A stretch of 64,000 bases of DNA from Oxalobacteraceae bacterium AB_14 (GTDB taxonomy: Bacteria > Pseudomonadota > Gammaproteobacteria > Burkholderiales > Burkholderiaceae_D): positions 428,045-492,044 of the forward strand of contig KB906724.1 in the NCBI GenBank assembly GCA_000381565.1. The letters are read 5' to 3'. Both the position numbers and the translations under genes were made by a program. Under the pieces are notes generated by a model, which was not told where the DNA came from, made no database searches, and worked only from the letters and a program-made list of their open reading frames with translations. Positions 17,869 through 26,772 of the stretch are shown piece after piece. The stretch's first letter is position 1. Each line of letters starts with the position of its first letter.

Positions 17869-19086
17869 GTGAACGACGCCGATTTTTCTGCATATATCTG
17901 TGACGCCATCCGCACCCCATTCGGCCGCTACGGCGGCGCCCTCGGCGGCGTGCGCGCCGACGACCTGGCCGCGCTGCCCATCGCCGCGCTGATTGCCCGC
18001 AATCCGGGCGTGGATTGGTCCAAGGTCGATGACGTCTACTACGGCTGCGCCAACGGCGCCGGCGAGGACAACCGCAACGTTGGCCGCATGGCCGCGCTGC
18101 TGGCCGGCCTGCCGGTCGATGTCCCCGCCAACACCATCAACCGCCTGTGCGGCTCCAGCCTGGACGCGGTCGGCATCGCCGCGCGCTCCATCAAGGCCGG
18201 CGAAGCGCAGCTGGTGATCGCCGGCGGCGTCGAAAGCATGACGCGCGCGCCTTTCGTCATGGGCAAGGCCGACAGCGCGTTCTCGCGCGCCGCCAAGATC
18301 GAGGACACCACCATCGGCTGGCGCTTCGTCAACCCGCTGATGAAGGCCAAGTACGGCATCGACAGCATGCCGGAGACGGCCGAAAACGTCGCCCGGGAAT
18401 TCGGCATCAGCCGCGCCGACCAGGATGCGTTCGCGGTGCGCAGCCAGCAGCGCTGGGCCGCCGCCCACGCGGCCGGCGTGTTCAAGGACGAAATCGTGCC
18501 GGTCACGCTGGTACAGAAAAAAGGCGATCCGAAGATCGTCGACACCGACGAGCATCCGCGCCCGGATACCACGGTCGAGATGCTGTCCAAGCTGAAAGGC
18601 GTGGTCAAGCCGGATGGCAGCGTCACGGCCGGTAACGCCTCCGGCGTCAACGACGGGGCTTGCGCGATTTTGCTGGCGTCGGCCGCCGCCGCCGAGCAGT
18701 ACGGCCTGCGCAAGCGCGCCCGCGTGCTGGGCATGGCGACCGCCGGCCTGGCGCCGCGCATCATGGGCTTTGGCCCGTCGCCGGCGTCGAAGAAGGTGCT
18801 GGCGCAGGTTGGCCTGACCATCGAACAGATGGACGTCATCGAATTGAACGAGGCCTTTGCGGCGCAGGGCCTGGCCGTCACGCGCGATCTCGGCCTGGCC
18901 GACGACGCGGCGCACGTCAACCCGAACGGCGGCGCCATCGCCATCGGCCACCCGCTGGGCGCATCCGGCGCGCGGCTGGTCTTGGCGGCGCTGAACCAGC
19001 TGGAACGCACCGGCGGCCGCTACGCGCTGTGCACCATGTGCATCGGCGTCGGGCAGGGCATCGCGCTGGTGATCGAACGCGTGTAG
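17869..19086 (+). CDS. paaJ: 3-oxoadipyl-CoA thiolase PaaJ/PcaF
   Basis: A 405-residue thiolase that splits 3-oxoadipyl-CoA to succinyl-CoA and acetyl-CoA, ending both the phenylacetate and beta-ketoadipate routes. Catalytic residues are C94 (NRLCGSSLDA), H361 (GHPLGASGAR) and C391 (CTMCIGVGQG). It begins with GTG at 17869 after TAAGGAG. The same enzyme type is called PcaF in protocatechuate pathways; the operon context favours paaJ. Confidence 0.93.
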   Translation: MNDADFSAYICDAIRTPFGRYGGALGGVRADDLAALPIAALIARNPGVDWSKVDDVYYGCANGAGEDNRNVGRMAALLAGLPVDVPANTINRLCGSSLDAVGIAARSIKAGEAQLVIAGGVESMTRAPFVMGKADSAFSRAAKIEDTTIGWRFVNPLMKAKYGIDSMPETAENVAREFGISRADQDAFAVRSQQRWAAAHAAGVFKDEIVPVTLVQKKGDPKIVDTDEHPRPDTTVEMLSKLKGVVKPDGSVTAGNASGVNDGACAILLASAAAAEQYGLRKRARVLGMATAGLAPRIMGFGPSPASKKVLAQVGLTIEQMDVIELNEAFAAQGLAVTRDLGLADDAAHVNPNGGAIAIGHPLGASGARLVLAALNQLERTGGRYALCTMCIGVGQGIALVIERV

Positions 19087-19087
19087 C

Positions 19088-19112
19088 GTCGTTGCTCCGC
19101 CAGAGCAACGAC
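19088..19112. repeat. Perfect 10-bp-stem hairpin after paaJ
   Basis: GTCGTTGCTC (19088-19097) and GAGCAACGAC (19103-19112) form a perfect stem around the loop CGCCA, beginning two bases after the paaJ stop codon. No T-run follows. It abuts the REP unit at 19113, so the paaJ-paaY gap contains three consecutive stem-loops. Confidence 0.75.
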
Positions 19113-19166
19113 CTCCCGCGCACGCGGGAGCCCATGCTGAGTATGGATTCCCGCCTGCGCGGGAAT
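19113..19166. repeat. REP-like double palindrome between paaJ and paaY
   Basis: CTCCCGC-GCAC-GCGGGAG (19113-19130) and ATTCCCGC-CTGC-GCGGGAAT (19147-19166) repeat the two-hairpin plan of the paaA-paaB element with a shorter spacer. Possible roles are mRNA stability or partial termination; no T-tract is present. Confidence 0.85.
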
Positions 19167-19186
19167 GACTCCGACGAGGAACGAAG

Positions 19187-19798
19187 ATGGTCAAGGTTTA
19201 CGAAATCAATGGCGTCACCCCGGTGGTCCACCCGACCGCCTACGTGCATCCCAGCGCGGTGCTGATCGGCGACGTCATCGTCGGCCCGCGCTGCTACGTC
19301 GGCCCGCTGGCCGCGCTGCGCGGCGACTTCGGCCGCCTGATCCTGGAGGATGGCGCCAACCTGCAAGACACCTGCGTCATGCACGGCTTCCCCGGCGCCG
19401 ACACGGTGGTCGAACGCGACGGCCATATTGGCCACGGCGCCGTGCTGCACGGCTGCCGCATCGGCCGCAACGCGCTGGTCGGCATGAACAGCGTGGTGAT
19501 GGACAACGCCGTCATCGGCGCCGACAGCATCGTCGCCGCGATGAGCTTCGTCCGCGCCGGCATGCAGGTGCCGCCGCGCAGCCTGGTGGTCGGCACGCCG
19601 GCCAAGGTGGCGCGCGAACTGCGCGACGATGAGATCAAATGGAAGACCGAGGGCACCGGCCAGTACCAGGAACTGGCGGTGCGCTCCATGAACACCATGC
19701 GCGAAGTGGAAGCGCTGAGCGCAGTGGAACCGGACCGCAAGCGCGTCGAGTGGGAAAGCTCGCTGCCGCTGCACCTGCACAAAAACGCCCAAGCATAA
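19187..19798 (+). CDS. paaY: PaaY, hexapeptide-repeat thioesterase of the phenylacetate pathway
   Basis: A 203-residue left-handed beta-helix protein of the gamma-carbonic-anhydrase-like family. Hexapeptide repeats run from [16 protein letters not shown] to [12 protein letters not shown]; the metal-binding His residues are in [18 protein letters not shown]. PaaY hydrolyses stalled ring-hydroxylated CoA thioesters in E. coli and supports paa flux. The C-terminal helical extension (about 145-203) is typical. It lies 100 bp after paaJ, beyond the stem-loop block, and precedes paaZ. Confidence 0.93.
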   Translation: MVKVYEINGVTPVVHPTAYVHPSAVLIGDVIVGPRCYVGPLAALRGDFGRLILEDGANLQDTCVMHGFPGADTVVERDGHIGHGAVLHGCRIGRNALVGMNSVVMDNAVIGADSIVAAMSFVRAGMQVPPRSLVVGTPAKVARELRDDEIKWKTEGTGQYQELAVRSMNTMREVEALSAVEPDRKRVEWESSLPLHLHKNAQA

Positions 19799-19815
19799 TC
19801 AACGGAGAGACAAAC

Positions 19816-21861
19816 ATGGCATCAACCCTGCAAAGCTGGATCGGCGGCCGATGGATCGGCGCCGAAGCGTCCGCACCGCTGCACAGCGCCTTGAACAACG
19901 CGCTGATCTACCATACCCACGCCGAGAAGATCGACTTCGACGAAGCCGTCACCTACGCCCGCAAGACCGGCGTGCCGGCGCTGATGAAGATGGACTTCCA
20001 GCAGCGCGCCGCGCGCCTGAAGGCGCTGGCGCTGTACCTGGCCAGCCGCAAGGAAGAACTGTACGCGATCTCGCACCTGACCGGCGCCACCCGCGCCGAC
20101 AGCTGGGTCGACATCGAAGGCGGCACCGGCACGCTGTTCGCCTACGCCAGCATGGGCAGCCGCGAGCTGCCGTCGTCGAACGTGCTGCACGAAGGCCCGG
20201 CCATGGCGCTGGGTAAGAACGGCGGCTTCTCCGGCACCCACATCCTGGTGCCGCGCGGCGGCCTGGCGGTGCACATCAACGCCTTCAACTTCCCGATCTG
20301 GGGCTTGCTGGAGAAGTTCGCGCCCAGCTTCCTGGCCGCCATGCCGTGCATCGGCAAGCCTGCTAGTGCGACCAGCTACCTGACCGAAGCGCTGGTGCGC
20401 ATGATGAACGATTCCGGCCTGCTGCCGGAAGGCGCGCTGCAACTGGTGATCGGCAGCACCGGCGACCTGCTGGACCGCCTGGGCGGCGCCGACGTCGTCA
20501 CCTTCACCGGCTCGGCCGATACCGCCGCCAAGCTGCGCACCAACCGCAACCTGATCGCCAACTCGGTGCCTTTCACCGCCGAAGCTGATTCGCTCAACTG
20601 CGCCATCCTGGCGCCGGACGTCACGCCGGACGACGTCGAGTTCGACCTGTTCGTCAAGGAAGTGGCGCGCGAGATGACCGGCAAGGCCGGCCAGAAATGT
20701 ACCGCCATCCGCCGCATCATCGTGCCGATAAATATGGTGGACGCGGTCGGCACGCGCCTGCGCGAGCGCCTGGCAAAGGTCAGCATCGGCGATCCGTCGG
20801 TGGAGGGCGTGCGCATGGGCGCGCTGGCTTCCAAGGACCAGCAGCGCGACGTCGCCGAGCGCGTCGAGCTGCTCGCGCGCGGCAACGAGGTGCTGTTCAG
20901 TGAACGCGACGGCTTCAAACTGATCGGCGACGGCGTCGCCAACGGCTGCTTCTTCTCGCCGACGCTGCTGCTGTGCCGCGACGGCATGCGCAATGACGCG
21001 GTCCACGACATCGAAGCCTTCGGCCCGGTCAGCACCATCATCAGCTACAACGGCATCGACGAGGCGCTGGCGCTGGCCGCGCGCGGCAAGGGCTCGCTGG
21101 TCTCCACGCTGGTGACCAAGGAGCCCGCCATCGCCGCCTACGCGGTGCCGATGGCGGCCGCCTCGCACGGCCGCGTGCTGATCCTGGAACGCGAAGCGTC
21201 GGTCGATTCGACCGGCCACGGCTCGCCGCTGCCGCAGCTGAAGCACGGCGGCCCTGGCCGCGCCGGCGGCGGCGAAGAACTGGGTGGCATCCGCGCCGTG
21301 CGCCACTTCCTGCAACGCGCCGCGGTGCAAGGCTCGCCGACCATGCTGGCCGCCGTCACCGGCGAATACGTGCGCGGCGCCAAGGTGCAGGAAAGCGAAG
21401 TCCATCCGTTCCGCCGCTATTTCGAAGACCTGAAGATGGGCGACTCGCTGCTGACGCACCGCCGCACCGTGACCGAGGCGGACATCGTCAACTTCGGCGG
21501 CGTCTCCGGCGACTACTTCTACATGCACTTCGACGACATCGCCGCCAGGGACACGCAGTTCGGCAAGCGCATCGCGCACGGCTACTTCGTGCTGTCGGCG
21601 GCAGCGGGGCTGTTTGTCTCGCCCGCGCCTGGCCCGGTGCTGGCCAACTACGGCCTGGACAACCTGCGCTTCATCACGCCGGTGGCCATCGGCGACACCA
21701 TCCGCGCGCGCCTGACCTGCAAGCGCAAAGTGGACCGCAACCGCACCGACGACAAGGGCGTCGGCCAGGGCGTGGTCGCGTGGGACGTGCAGGTGACCAA
21801 CCAGAACGACGAACTGGTGGCCAGCTACGACATCCTGACGCTTGTGATGAAACACAAGTGA
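19816..21861 (+). CDS. paaZ: PaaZ, oxepin-CoA hydrolase / 3-oxo-5,6-dehydrosuberyl-CoA semialdehyde dehydrogenase
   Basis: A 681-residue bifunctional ring-opening enzyme. The N-terminal aldehyde dehydrogenase (1-520) has catalytic C295 in GQKCTAIRR and general base E256 in FTAEADS, the same numbers as E. coli PaaZ. The C-terminal MaoC-type hydratase domain (about 530-681) has VSGDYFYMHFDD and the RIAHGYFVLS segment. The hydratase opens oxepin-CoA and the dehydrogenase oxidises the reactive semialdehyde. The ATG at 19816 follows ACGGAGAG. It is the last recognised gene of the operon. Confidence 0.95.
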   Translation: MASTLQSWIGGRWIGAEASAPLHSALNNALIYHTHAEKIDFDEAVTYARKTGVPALMKMDFQQRAARLKALALYLASRKEELYAISHLTGATRADSWVDIEGGTGTLFAYASMGSRELPSSNVLHEGPAMALGKNGGFSGTHILVPRGGLAVHINAFNFPIWGLLEKFAPSFLAAMPCIGKPASATSYLTEALVRMMNDSGLLPEGALQLVIGSTGDLLDRLGGADVVTFTGSADTAAKLRTNRNLIANSVPFTAEADSLNCAILAPDVTPDDVEFDLFVKEVAREMTGKAGQKCTAIRRIIVPINMVDAVGTRLRERLAKVSIGDPSVEGVRMGALASKDQQRDVAERVELLARGNEVLFSERDGFKLIGDGVANGCFFSPTLLLCRDGMRNDAVHDIEAFGPVSTIISYNGIDEALALAARGKGSLVSTLVTKEPAIAAYAVPMAAASHGRVLILEREASVDSTGHGSPLPQLKHGGPGRAGGGEELGGIRAVRHFLQRAAVQGSPTMLAAVTGEYVRGAKVQESEVHPFRRYFEDLKMGDSLLTHRRTVTEADIVNFGGVSGDYFYMHFDDIAARDTQFGKRIAHGYFVLSAAAGLFVSPAPGPVLANYGLDNLRFITPVAIGDTIRARLTCKRKVDRNRTDDKGVGQGVVAWDVQVTNQNDELVASYDILTLVMKHK

Positions 21862-21869
21862 TGCCAGCA

Positions 21870-21903
21870 CCGCGCCGGGGAGGGCTGGCTTTTCCCGGCG
21901 CGG
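21870..21903 (+). terminator. Hairpin after paaZ, possible operon end
   Basis: CCGCGCCGGG (21870-21879) and CCCGGCGCGG (21894-21903) form a 10-bp GC stem around a 14-base loop, eight bases after the paaZ stop. No U-tract follows, so it is not a classical intrinsic terminator. It may mark the operon's 3' end together with Rho. Confidence 0.4.
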
Positions 21904-21946
21904 CGAGGCAAAATGTTCGCTATTTTGTAACGACAAGGCGGCGGAC

Positions 21947-22375
21947 ATGGCCCGGACTTTTCACAAACAATCGATAGGCTTCAACCCGCTGCTCAGCGCG
22001 CGCGACTGGATGGTGTGGGGCTGTTTAATCGCGGGATTCCTGGCCGTCGCCGTGTTTGCCGGCTACTGGGTGCCGAGCGCGATCGTGCGCGGAGCACTGG
22101 TCGGTGCGTGCATGGGGCAATTGCCCGCACTGCTGATGTGCCTTCCGGTGCGCGGTACCGTGAATGCGGCGGGAGAGGCGGCCTTCGTCGGCCGTGTGCA
22201 GCAGTTCGGTTTTGTCCCTGCCGGAGAATCCGACGAGGGACGCATCTTCAACTACAAAACCCCGCGCTGGATGCGCTGGGATTCCAACCGCATCGTGATC
22301 CGTCCCGCCGATGGCGTGCTGCATGTCACCGCGCCGCTGTACTTCTACAACCGGCTCAAGCGCATGCAGGCATAA
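21947..22375 (+). CDS. Hypothetical two-TM membrane protein
   Basis: A 142-residue protein not recognised as a named family. Two predicted transmembrane helices lie at about 17-40 (DWMVWGCLIAGFLAVAVFAG) and 46-67 (IVRGALVGACMGQLPALLMC). A soluble C-terminal part of about 70 residues ends in KTPRWMRWDSNRIVIRPADG, a pattern seen in small beta-rich PH-like domains. It is 85 bp after paaZ and convergent with the M24 peptidase, whose stop is three bases away. Confidence 0.6.
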   Translation: MARTFHKQSIGFNPLLSARDWMVWGCLIAGFLAVAVFAGYWVPSAIVRGALVGACMGQLPALLMCLPVRGTVNAAGEAAFVGRVQQFGFVPAGESDEGRIFNYKTPRWMRWDSNRIVIRPADGVLHVTAPLYFYNRLKRMQA

Positions 22376-22378
22376 CGC

Positions 22379-23608
22379 TTACTTGCGCAGGCCGAACGGA
22401 TCGTCGATGCTGTGTGCCGGTTCGGTGAACCACTTCGGGCCGTTCTCCGTCATGTAGAAGTGGTCCTCGTGGCGCACGCCGAATTCGCCGGGGATGCAGA
22501 TCATCGGCTCGTTCGAGAAGCACATGCCCACGTCCAGCGGCGTCTTGTCGCCGCCGACCAGATACGGCCACTCGTGGATATCGAGGCCGATGCCGTGGCC
22601 GGTGCGGTGCGGCAGGCCTGGCAGCTTGTAGCCGGGACCGAAGCCGTCGGCCTCCAGCGAACGGCGCGCGGCCATGTCCACCTGCTCGCACGGCACCCCC
22701 AGCTGCGCCGCGTTGAAGGCCGCCACCTGCGCCGCCTTTTCGCTGTTCCACACCGAACGCTGACGCGCGCTGATTTCGCCGTACACATAGGTGCGCGTGA
22801 TGTCGGAAATGTAGTTGTGCAGTTTGCAGCCTGTGTCGATCAGCACAGTGTCGCCAGCTTGCAACGTTTGCACATAGCTCACACCATGCGGATAGGCGGT
22901 CGCCTCGCCGAACAGCACGATCACGAAGTAGGAACCGGAGGCGCCGACCTTGCGGTGCGCGCGGTTGATGAACTCCTCCACTTCAACGGTGGTGATCCCC
23001 TCGCGCAGCATGCTGGCGGTGGCCACGTGCACGGCCAAGGTCATGTCCTTGGCGCGCTGCATCAGCGCGATCTCGTTGGCGGACTTGCGGGTGCGGCAGT
23101 GGGCAGTGACCTTGCCGGCGTTTTCCAATGCGTAGCCCTCGGCCAGCGGACGGATGCCGTCGTAGATGAAGAAAGCGGCGCTCTCGCAGATGCCGACGCG
23201 CGGCGCAACGCCGCCCGCGGCCGCTGGCGCGATGCCCATGCGCTTGAGCGTGTCGACGAACAGCTGGTACGGGCTCTCATGTTCATGCCACGTATTGACG
23301 TTCCCCTCGACCAGCATGAAGTCCTTTAGCGTGCTCTCTTCGAAGGCGGGGGCGATGTACTCCACCGCGCCGCTGGCCGGCAGGATGGCGCCGACCATGC
23401 GCTCGCTGGCGTGCCACTTGGTGCCGGTGAAGTAGGTCATGTTGGAACCGGCGTTGACGTAGATCGCCGCGATGCCCTGGTCGCGCATGTATGCCTGCGC
23501 GCGCGCCAGGCGCTGGAGGTGTTCGTCCTTGCCGATGGGGACCGCGCCTGCGGTCATGTCGGACAGCGAAGCCAAGGCCTCTTCTATGGTTTTTCCGCCA
23601 ATAGTCAT
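22379..23608 (-). CDS. M24-family peptidase (Xaa-Pro aminopeptidase/prolidase-like)
   Basis: A 409-residue two-domain pita-bread metallopeptidase. The N-terminal creatinase-like domain is about 1-165 and the catalytic domain follows. Dinuclear metal ligands can be read: Asp in LIDTGC, Asp in YISDITRTY, His in RTGHGIGLD, Glu in SNEPMIC and Glu in RHEDHF. There is no signal peptide. The family hydrolyses N-terminal Xaa-Pro or dipeptides with C-terminal Pro; the exact specificity cannot be assigned. It is monocistronic. Confidence 0.9.
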   Translation of the reverse strand: MTIGGKTIEEALASLSDMTAGAVPIGKDEHLQRLARAQAYMRDQGIAAIYVNAGSNMTYFTGTKWHASERMVGAILPASGAVEYIAPAFEESTLKDFMLVEGNVNTWHEHESPYQLFVDTLKRMGIAPAAAGGVAPRVGICESAAFFIYDGIRPLAEGYALENAGKVTAHCRTRKSANEIALMQRAKDMTLAVHVATASMLREGITTVEVEEFINRAHRKVGASGSYFVIVLFGEATAYPHGVSYVQTLQAGDTVLIDTGCKLHNYISDITRTYVYGEISARQRSVWNSEKAAQVAAFNAAQLGVPCEQVDMAARRSLEADGFGPGYKLPGLPHRTGHGIGLDIHEWPYLVGGDKTPLDVGMCFSNEPMICIPGEFGVRHEDHFYMTENGPKWFTEPAHSIDDPFGLRK

Positions 23609-23762
23609 TTTTATATCCCTGAATTGATTTGCGTGACCGCGCGGATCTTTGTCTGCGCCAGCCGGGGATCATAACAGTTTTGCCCCCGCCGCCAGGTCAC
23701 AGGCAGGTAATACGCCAATGCCAGTGTGCCGAATTCCGCATCCACTTTCAGGACCCGCCATC

Positions 23763-24388
23763 ATGTCGCTTGCCTCCCATATTCGTCCACGCCAATTGCT
23801 GATTCCGACCGCCGTTGCCATCCTGCTGAGCGCCGCTGCCGGCGGCGATTCCGCTGTCGCTCGGCGTCGAGCGCTATGAGCTCCCGCGCGTGCAGGCCTT
23901 GCAGGCGGCCGGCACCTACGCCGACAAGTTGAACTAAGGGCATGAAGGAATTCGAGTACCTGTTCACCACCCGTGACGCGGCGCTGTTCGATGCGGCCGA
24001 TGTCGCCGCCTGGAAGGCCAAGTATGGAACCACCCGCTACAACGCCACCGCCGACGACGCGCTGAAGGCCAGCTGCTGGTTGAAGGACAACTACCCCGAC
24101 ACCCGCTACGCCGTGGTCAATCACCCGTCGCGCAACAAGGGCAGCTACACCATCGACGATTTCCGCCACTTCAAGTCGCCGGCCACCAACGCCAGCAAGA
24201 ACCAGTACTACCGCATGCGCGGCGCCAACCTGGGCGCCGATGTCGCCGGCCTGACCCAGGACGGCGAACCGCTGGCGGACCAGCGCACCGGCACCACCGA
24301 CAACACCGCGCGCTTCAACGACATCAACGACCGCAATTACCGCAGCCTGTGGTTCTATTCGAACCCGGTGTTCGTCAGCCTGCGCTGA
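23763..24388 (+). pseudogene. Degraded gene for a secreted protein, three reading frames
   Basis: Coding signal moves through three frames. Frame one (from 23763) encodes a signal-peptide-like MSLASHIRPRQLLIPTAVAI...LLSAAAGG and stops at 23878-23880. Frame two continues the sense as IPLSLGVERYELPRVQALQA and stops at 23935-23937. Frame three (ATG 23942 to 24388) encodes 148 residues with YAVVNHPSRNKGSYTIDDFR and a closing NYRSLWFYSNPVFVSLR. The NHPSR...DFR stretch recalls PHP-type metal hydrolases, weakly. The simplest reading is a secreted hydrolase that has lost sequence and picked up at least two frameshifts; the third ORF alone could still be expressed. Confidence 0.5.
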
Positions 24389-26644
24389 TTACTTCGTTAT
24401 CAGGCTGACTTTATCGAGCACGAAGGAGGTCTGCTTGGAGCGGTCCTCCCGCATGGCGAACGACAGCGTCACCGTCTGGCCCTTGAGTGCGGCCAGGTCG
24501 TAGCTGCGGACCTTGTAGCCGTCGGCGGCGTCGAGGTTGGACCAGGTGGCCAGCGTGCGCAGCACGGCCCCTGTTCTGTTCCGAACGGTGACGACCAGCC
24601 GGTCGTAAACGGTGGGCTTGGTTTCATCGGTGTCGATATGCAGCGCAAAGCTCAGCATCGCCGACGTGGCGTTCGACGGTATCGACACAGACTGGGTCAG
24701 CGTTTCGATCGCGTAGAAGCCGTTGCCGCCCAACCAGGCGTAGCGCGTGCCTTCGTACGCCGGCTGGTCGGCGAAGCTGCCGATCACGCCGGTGCTGCCG
24801 TGCCATCCAGCGGCGCCGTTCTCGAAGCCGCCGTTGGTCACGCGCTCGGTATCCCCGCCGCCGGACGTGCCGCCTTCGTCGATGTCGGCGCCGACGTTGA
24901 TCGCCGCGTAGGCGCGCTGCACGGCGATGGCCTCTTTCGATCCTGCGCCGTACAGCTCCTGCGCCGAAGCGAGCACCTTGGCGCGCGCGTCGGCGTAGTT
25001 GGTCGACGAGGTGAACTTGGTGGTGTTAGCCTTGAACCAGATCCGGTAGGCTTTGTCGTTGCCCACGCCCGTCATCGCGGCGGGGCTCTTCACCAGGTAT
25101 TTGCTGTAGTAGTCGGACGCGGGATCGCTGCTGGAGCCCTGCGACAGGAAGTAGTACATGCGGTTATTCGGTCCGCTGGAGTAGTGCACGTCCAGGTATT
25201 TGATGGTGCTGCTCCATGCGTCGGGACTTTGGCCGTCCTTGCCCGGCTTGTACATCCAGCGCAGCGGCTGGCCGGTCTTGCTGATCTCCTTGCCCATCAT
25301 CCAGTCGTTGCCGGCGGCCGGTATCACGGCGCCGGTGCCGCCCGCGCGCGCGTAGGCTTCCACCATTTCGCCGCCGATGTCGGAATTCGATTCGTTCAAG
25401 CCGCCCGATTCGCCGGAGTAGGTCAGGTCCGAGGTCGACGCGGTCACGCCGTGCGACATCTCGTGGCCGATCACGTCGATGGATCCCAGGCTGTAGAAGC
25501 TGTCGCCGTCGCCGATGTACATGCACTTGCAGCTGTCGTCGTAGAAGGCGTTGTCGTAGGAGGTGTCGACGTGGGAGGCGATGTAGGTGGCGGTGTTGTT
25601 CCCGTCCAGCGAATGCCAGCCCAGCGCGTTCTTGTTGGCGTCGTAGGTGTTCATCAGGCCCCACAGCGCGTTGACGGCGGCGGTCTGGCCGTTGGCGTTG
25701 ATGGTGCTGCCGCCGTTGATGTACTGCTTGCCGTCGCCCCAGGTGTTGCTGCTGTTGGTGTAGATGCTGCCGGGATCGGGATTGTTGGCCGAGCTGTGAT
25801 TGGCGTTGGTGATCGCCATGCCGCCGAATTTCCCGCCGACGCCGCGCGAGTCGTCCAGCATCTGATAGCTGGCGCCGGACAGCGTGGTGTTGATCGGCAC
25901 CACACCGTTGTACTGGCTGTTGCCGGTGCCGACCGCTGTTTTCAGCGCCTGCCACTGCGCGATGATGGCGCCGGTCCTGGCGTTGACGACGGTGTCGTAG
26001 TAGACCGGCTTGCCGTCTTCCGCCATGCGCAGCTTGACGTAGTAGGCCAGCTGGTAGCTGTCCACCATCTCTTCCACATCCAGCGCATTGAGCTCGGACT
26101 CCGGCTTGTCCACCGCCGACGACAGGCGCACCGTTTTCATGACCGGGTAGATCAGCAGTTCGGCGCTGGGCGGCCAGCGGTTGCTGCCGCGCGGCGCGAT
26201 GGAGTTGGAGGCCACGGTAATGGCGTCGTTGGCGCTCAGCGTCGGCACCATGTCGCTGATGGAGGCCGGCGCCAGGCCGGTGGCCAGCTGGCCGCGCCGG
26301 TCGGCGGTCGAAACGCTGACGATCTGGCCGGCGGCGTTGGTGACCACCACCGACTCCGAACCGAACACCCGCAAGCCTTTGTAGGTATGCTGGGCGCGGA
26401 CGATCTTTTGTCCGACCACGCCCGGATGCAGGCTGCTGATGCGGAAGCTCAGGTCGGGCGCGATGCCGCGCGCGGCGTCCATCGCCGCCAGTTGCGCGAC
26501 CAGGCCGGAGCTGTCCTGCGGCGTGAGCGTGTTGACCGGAGGGGCCATCAGTCGGTCTGCCGCGAGCGTCGCGGTGGCGGCCATCAGCGCGGTCGCGGCG
26601 GCGACGGCGGTGGCGGCGGTTAGCAGGTGTGTACGCAGGATCAT
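24389..26644 (-). CDS. Secreted M4 (thermolysin-type) metalloprotease
   Basis: A 751-residue secreted neutral zinc protease. A signal peptide (1-29) precedes an FTP/PepSY inhibitory propeptide (about 40-235), then the M4 domain with H394-E-M-S-H398 and third ligand E418 in GGLNESNSD, and a conserved DVHYSSGPNN with the transition-state His. The C-terminal 150 residues, from ERVTNGGFENG, form a jelly-roll-like binding domain found in secreted gammaproteobacterial and betaproteobacterial proteases. GGGAGG precedes the start. It is a close paralogue of the gene at 35643-38183 but lacks its Ig-like domain. It lies directly downstream of the secretion cluster, on the same strand and 128 bp away. 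Confidence 0.93.
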   Translation of the reverse strand: MILRTHLLTAATAVAAATALMAATATLAADRLMAPPVNTLTPQDSSGLVAQLAAMDAARGIAPDLSFRISSLHPGVVGQKIVRAQHTYKGLRVFGSESVVVTNAAGQIVSVSTADRRGQLATGLAPASISDMVPTLSANDAITVASNSIAPRGSNRWPPSAELLIYPVMKTVRLSSAVDKPESELNALDVEEMVDSYQLAYYVKLRMAEDGKPVYYDTVVNARTGAIIAQWQALKTAVGTGNSQYNGVVPINTTLSGASYQMLDDSRGVGGKFGGMAITNANHSSANNPDPGSIYTNSSNTWGDGKQYINGGSTINANGQTAAVNALWGLMNTYDANKNALGWHSLDGNNTATYIASHVDTSYDNAFYDDSCKCMYIGDGDSFYSLGSIDVIGHEMSHGVTASTSDLTYSGESGGLNESNSDIGGEMVEAYARAGGTGAVIPAAGNDWMMGKEISKTGQPLRWMYKPGKDGQSPDAWSSTIKYLDVHYSSGPNNRMYYFLSQGSSSDPASDYYSKYLVKSPAAMTGVGNDKAYRIWFKANTTKFTSSTNYADARAKVLASAQELYGAGSKEAIAVQRAYAAINVGADIDEGGTSGGGDTERVTNGGFENGAAGWHGSTGVIGSFADQPAYEGTRYAWLGGNGFYAIETLTQSVSIPSNATSAMLSFALHIDTDETKPTVYDRLVVTVRNRTGAVLRTLATWSNLDAADGYKVRSYDLAALKGQTVTLSFAMREDRSKQTSFVLDKVSLITK

Positions 26645-26772
26645 CTCATCCTCCCAAGTTCGACCGTTCCAGCTGGCATCGAATGATGTCGCCGATTCCG
26701 CGTGGCGGATGAATCACGCTAGATCGTCGATGGCTTGGGGGTTCTGTCCCATATCAACAAATTCGCAACCAG

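Noticed and set aside
16501..19194. Very long open frame (897 codons) on the minus strand opposite paaK-paaJ-paaY
   Set aside because: It is antisense to three clear genes, rich in His, Arg and Gly, with no recognisable motif. In GC-rich genomes the reverse frame of a coding region often stays open.
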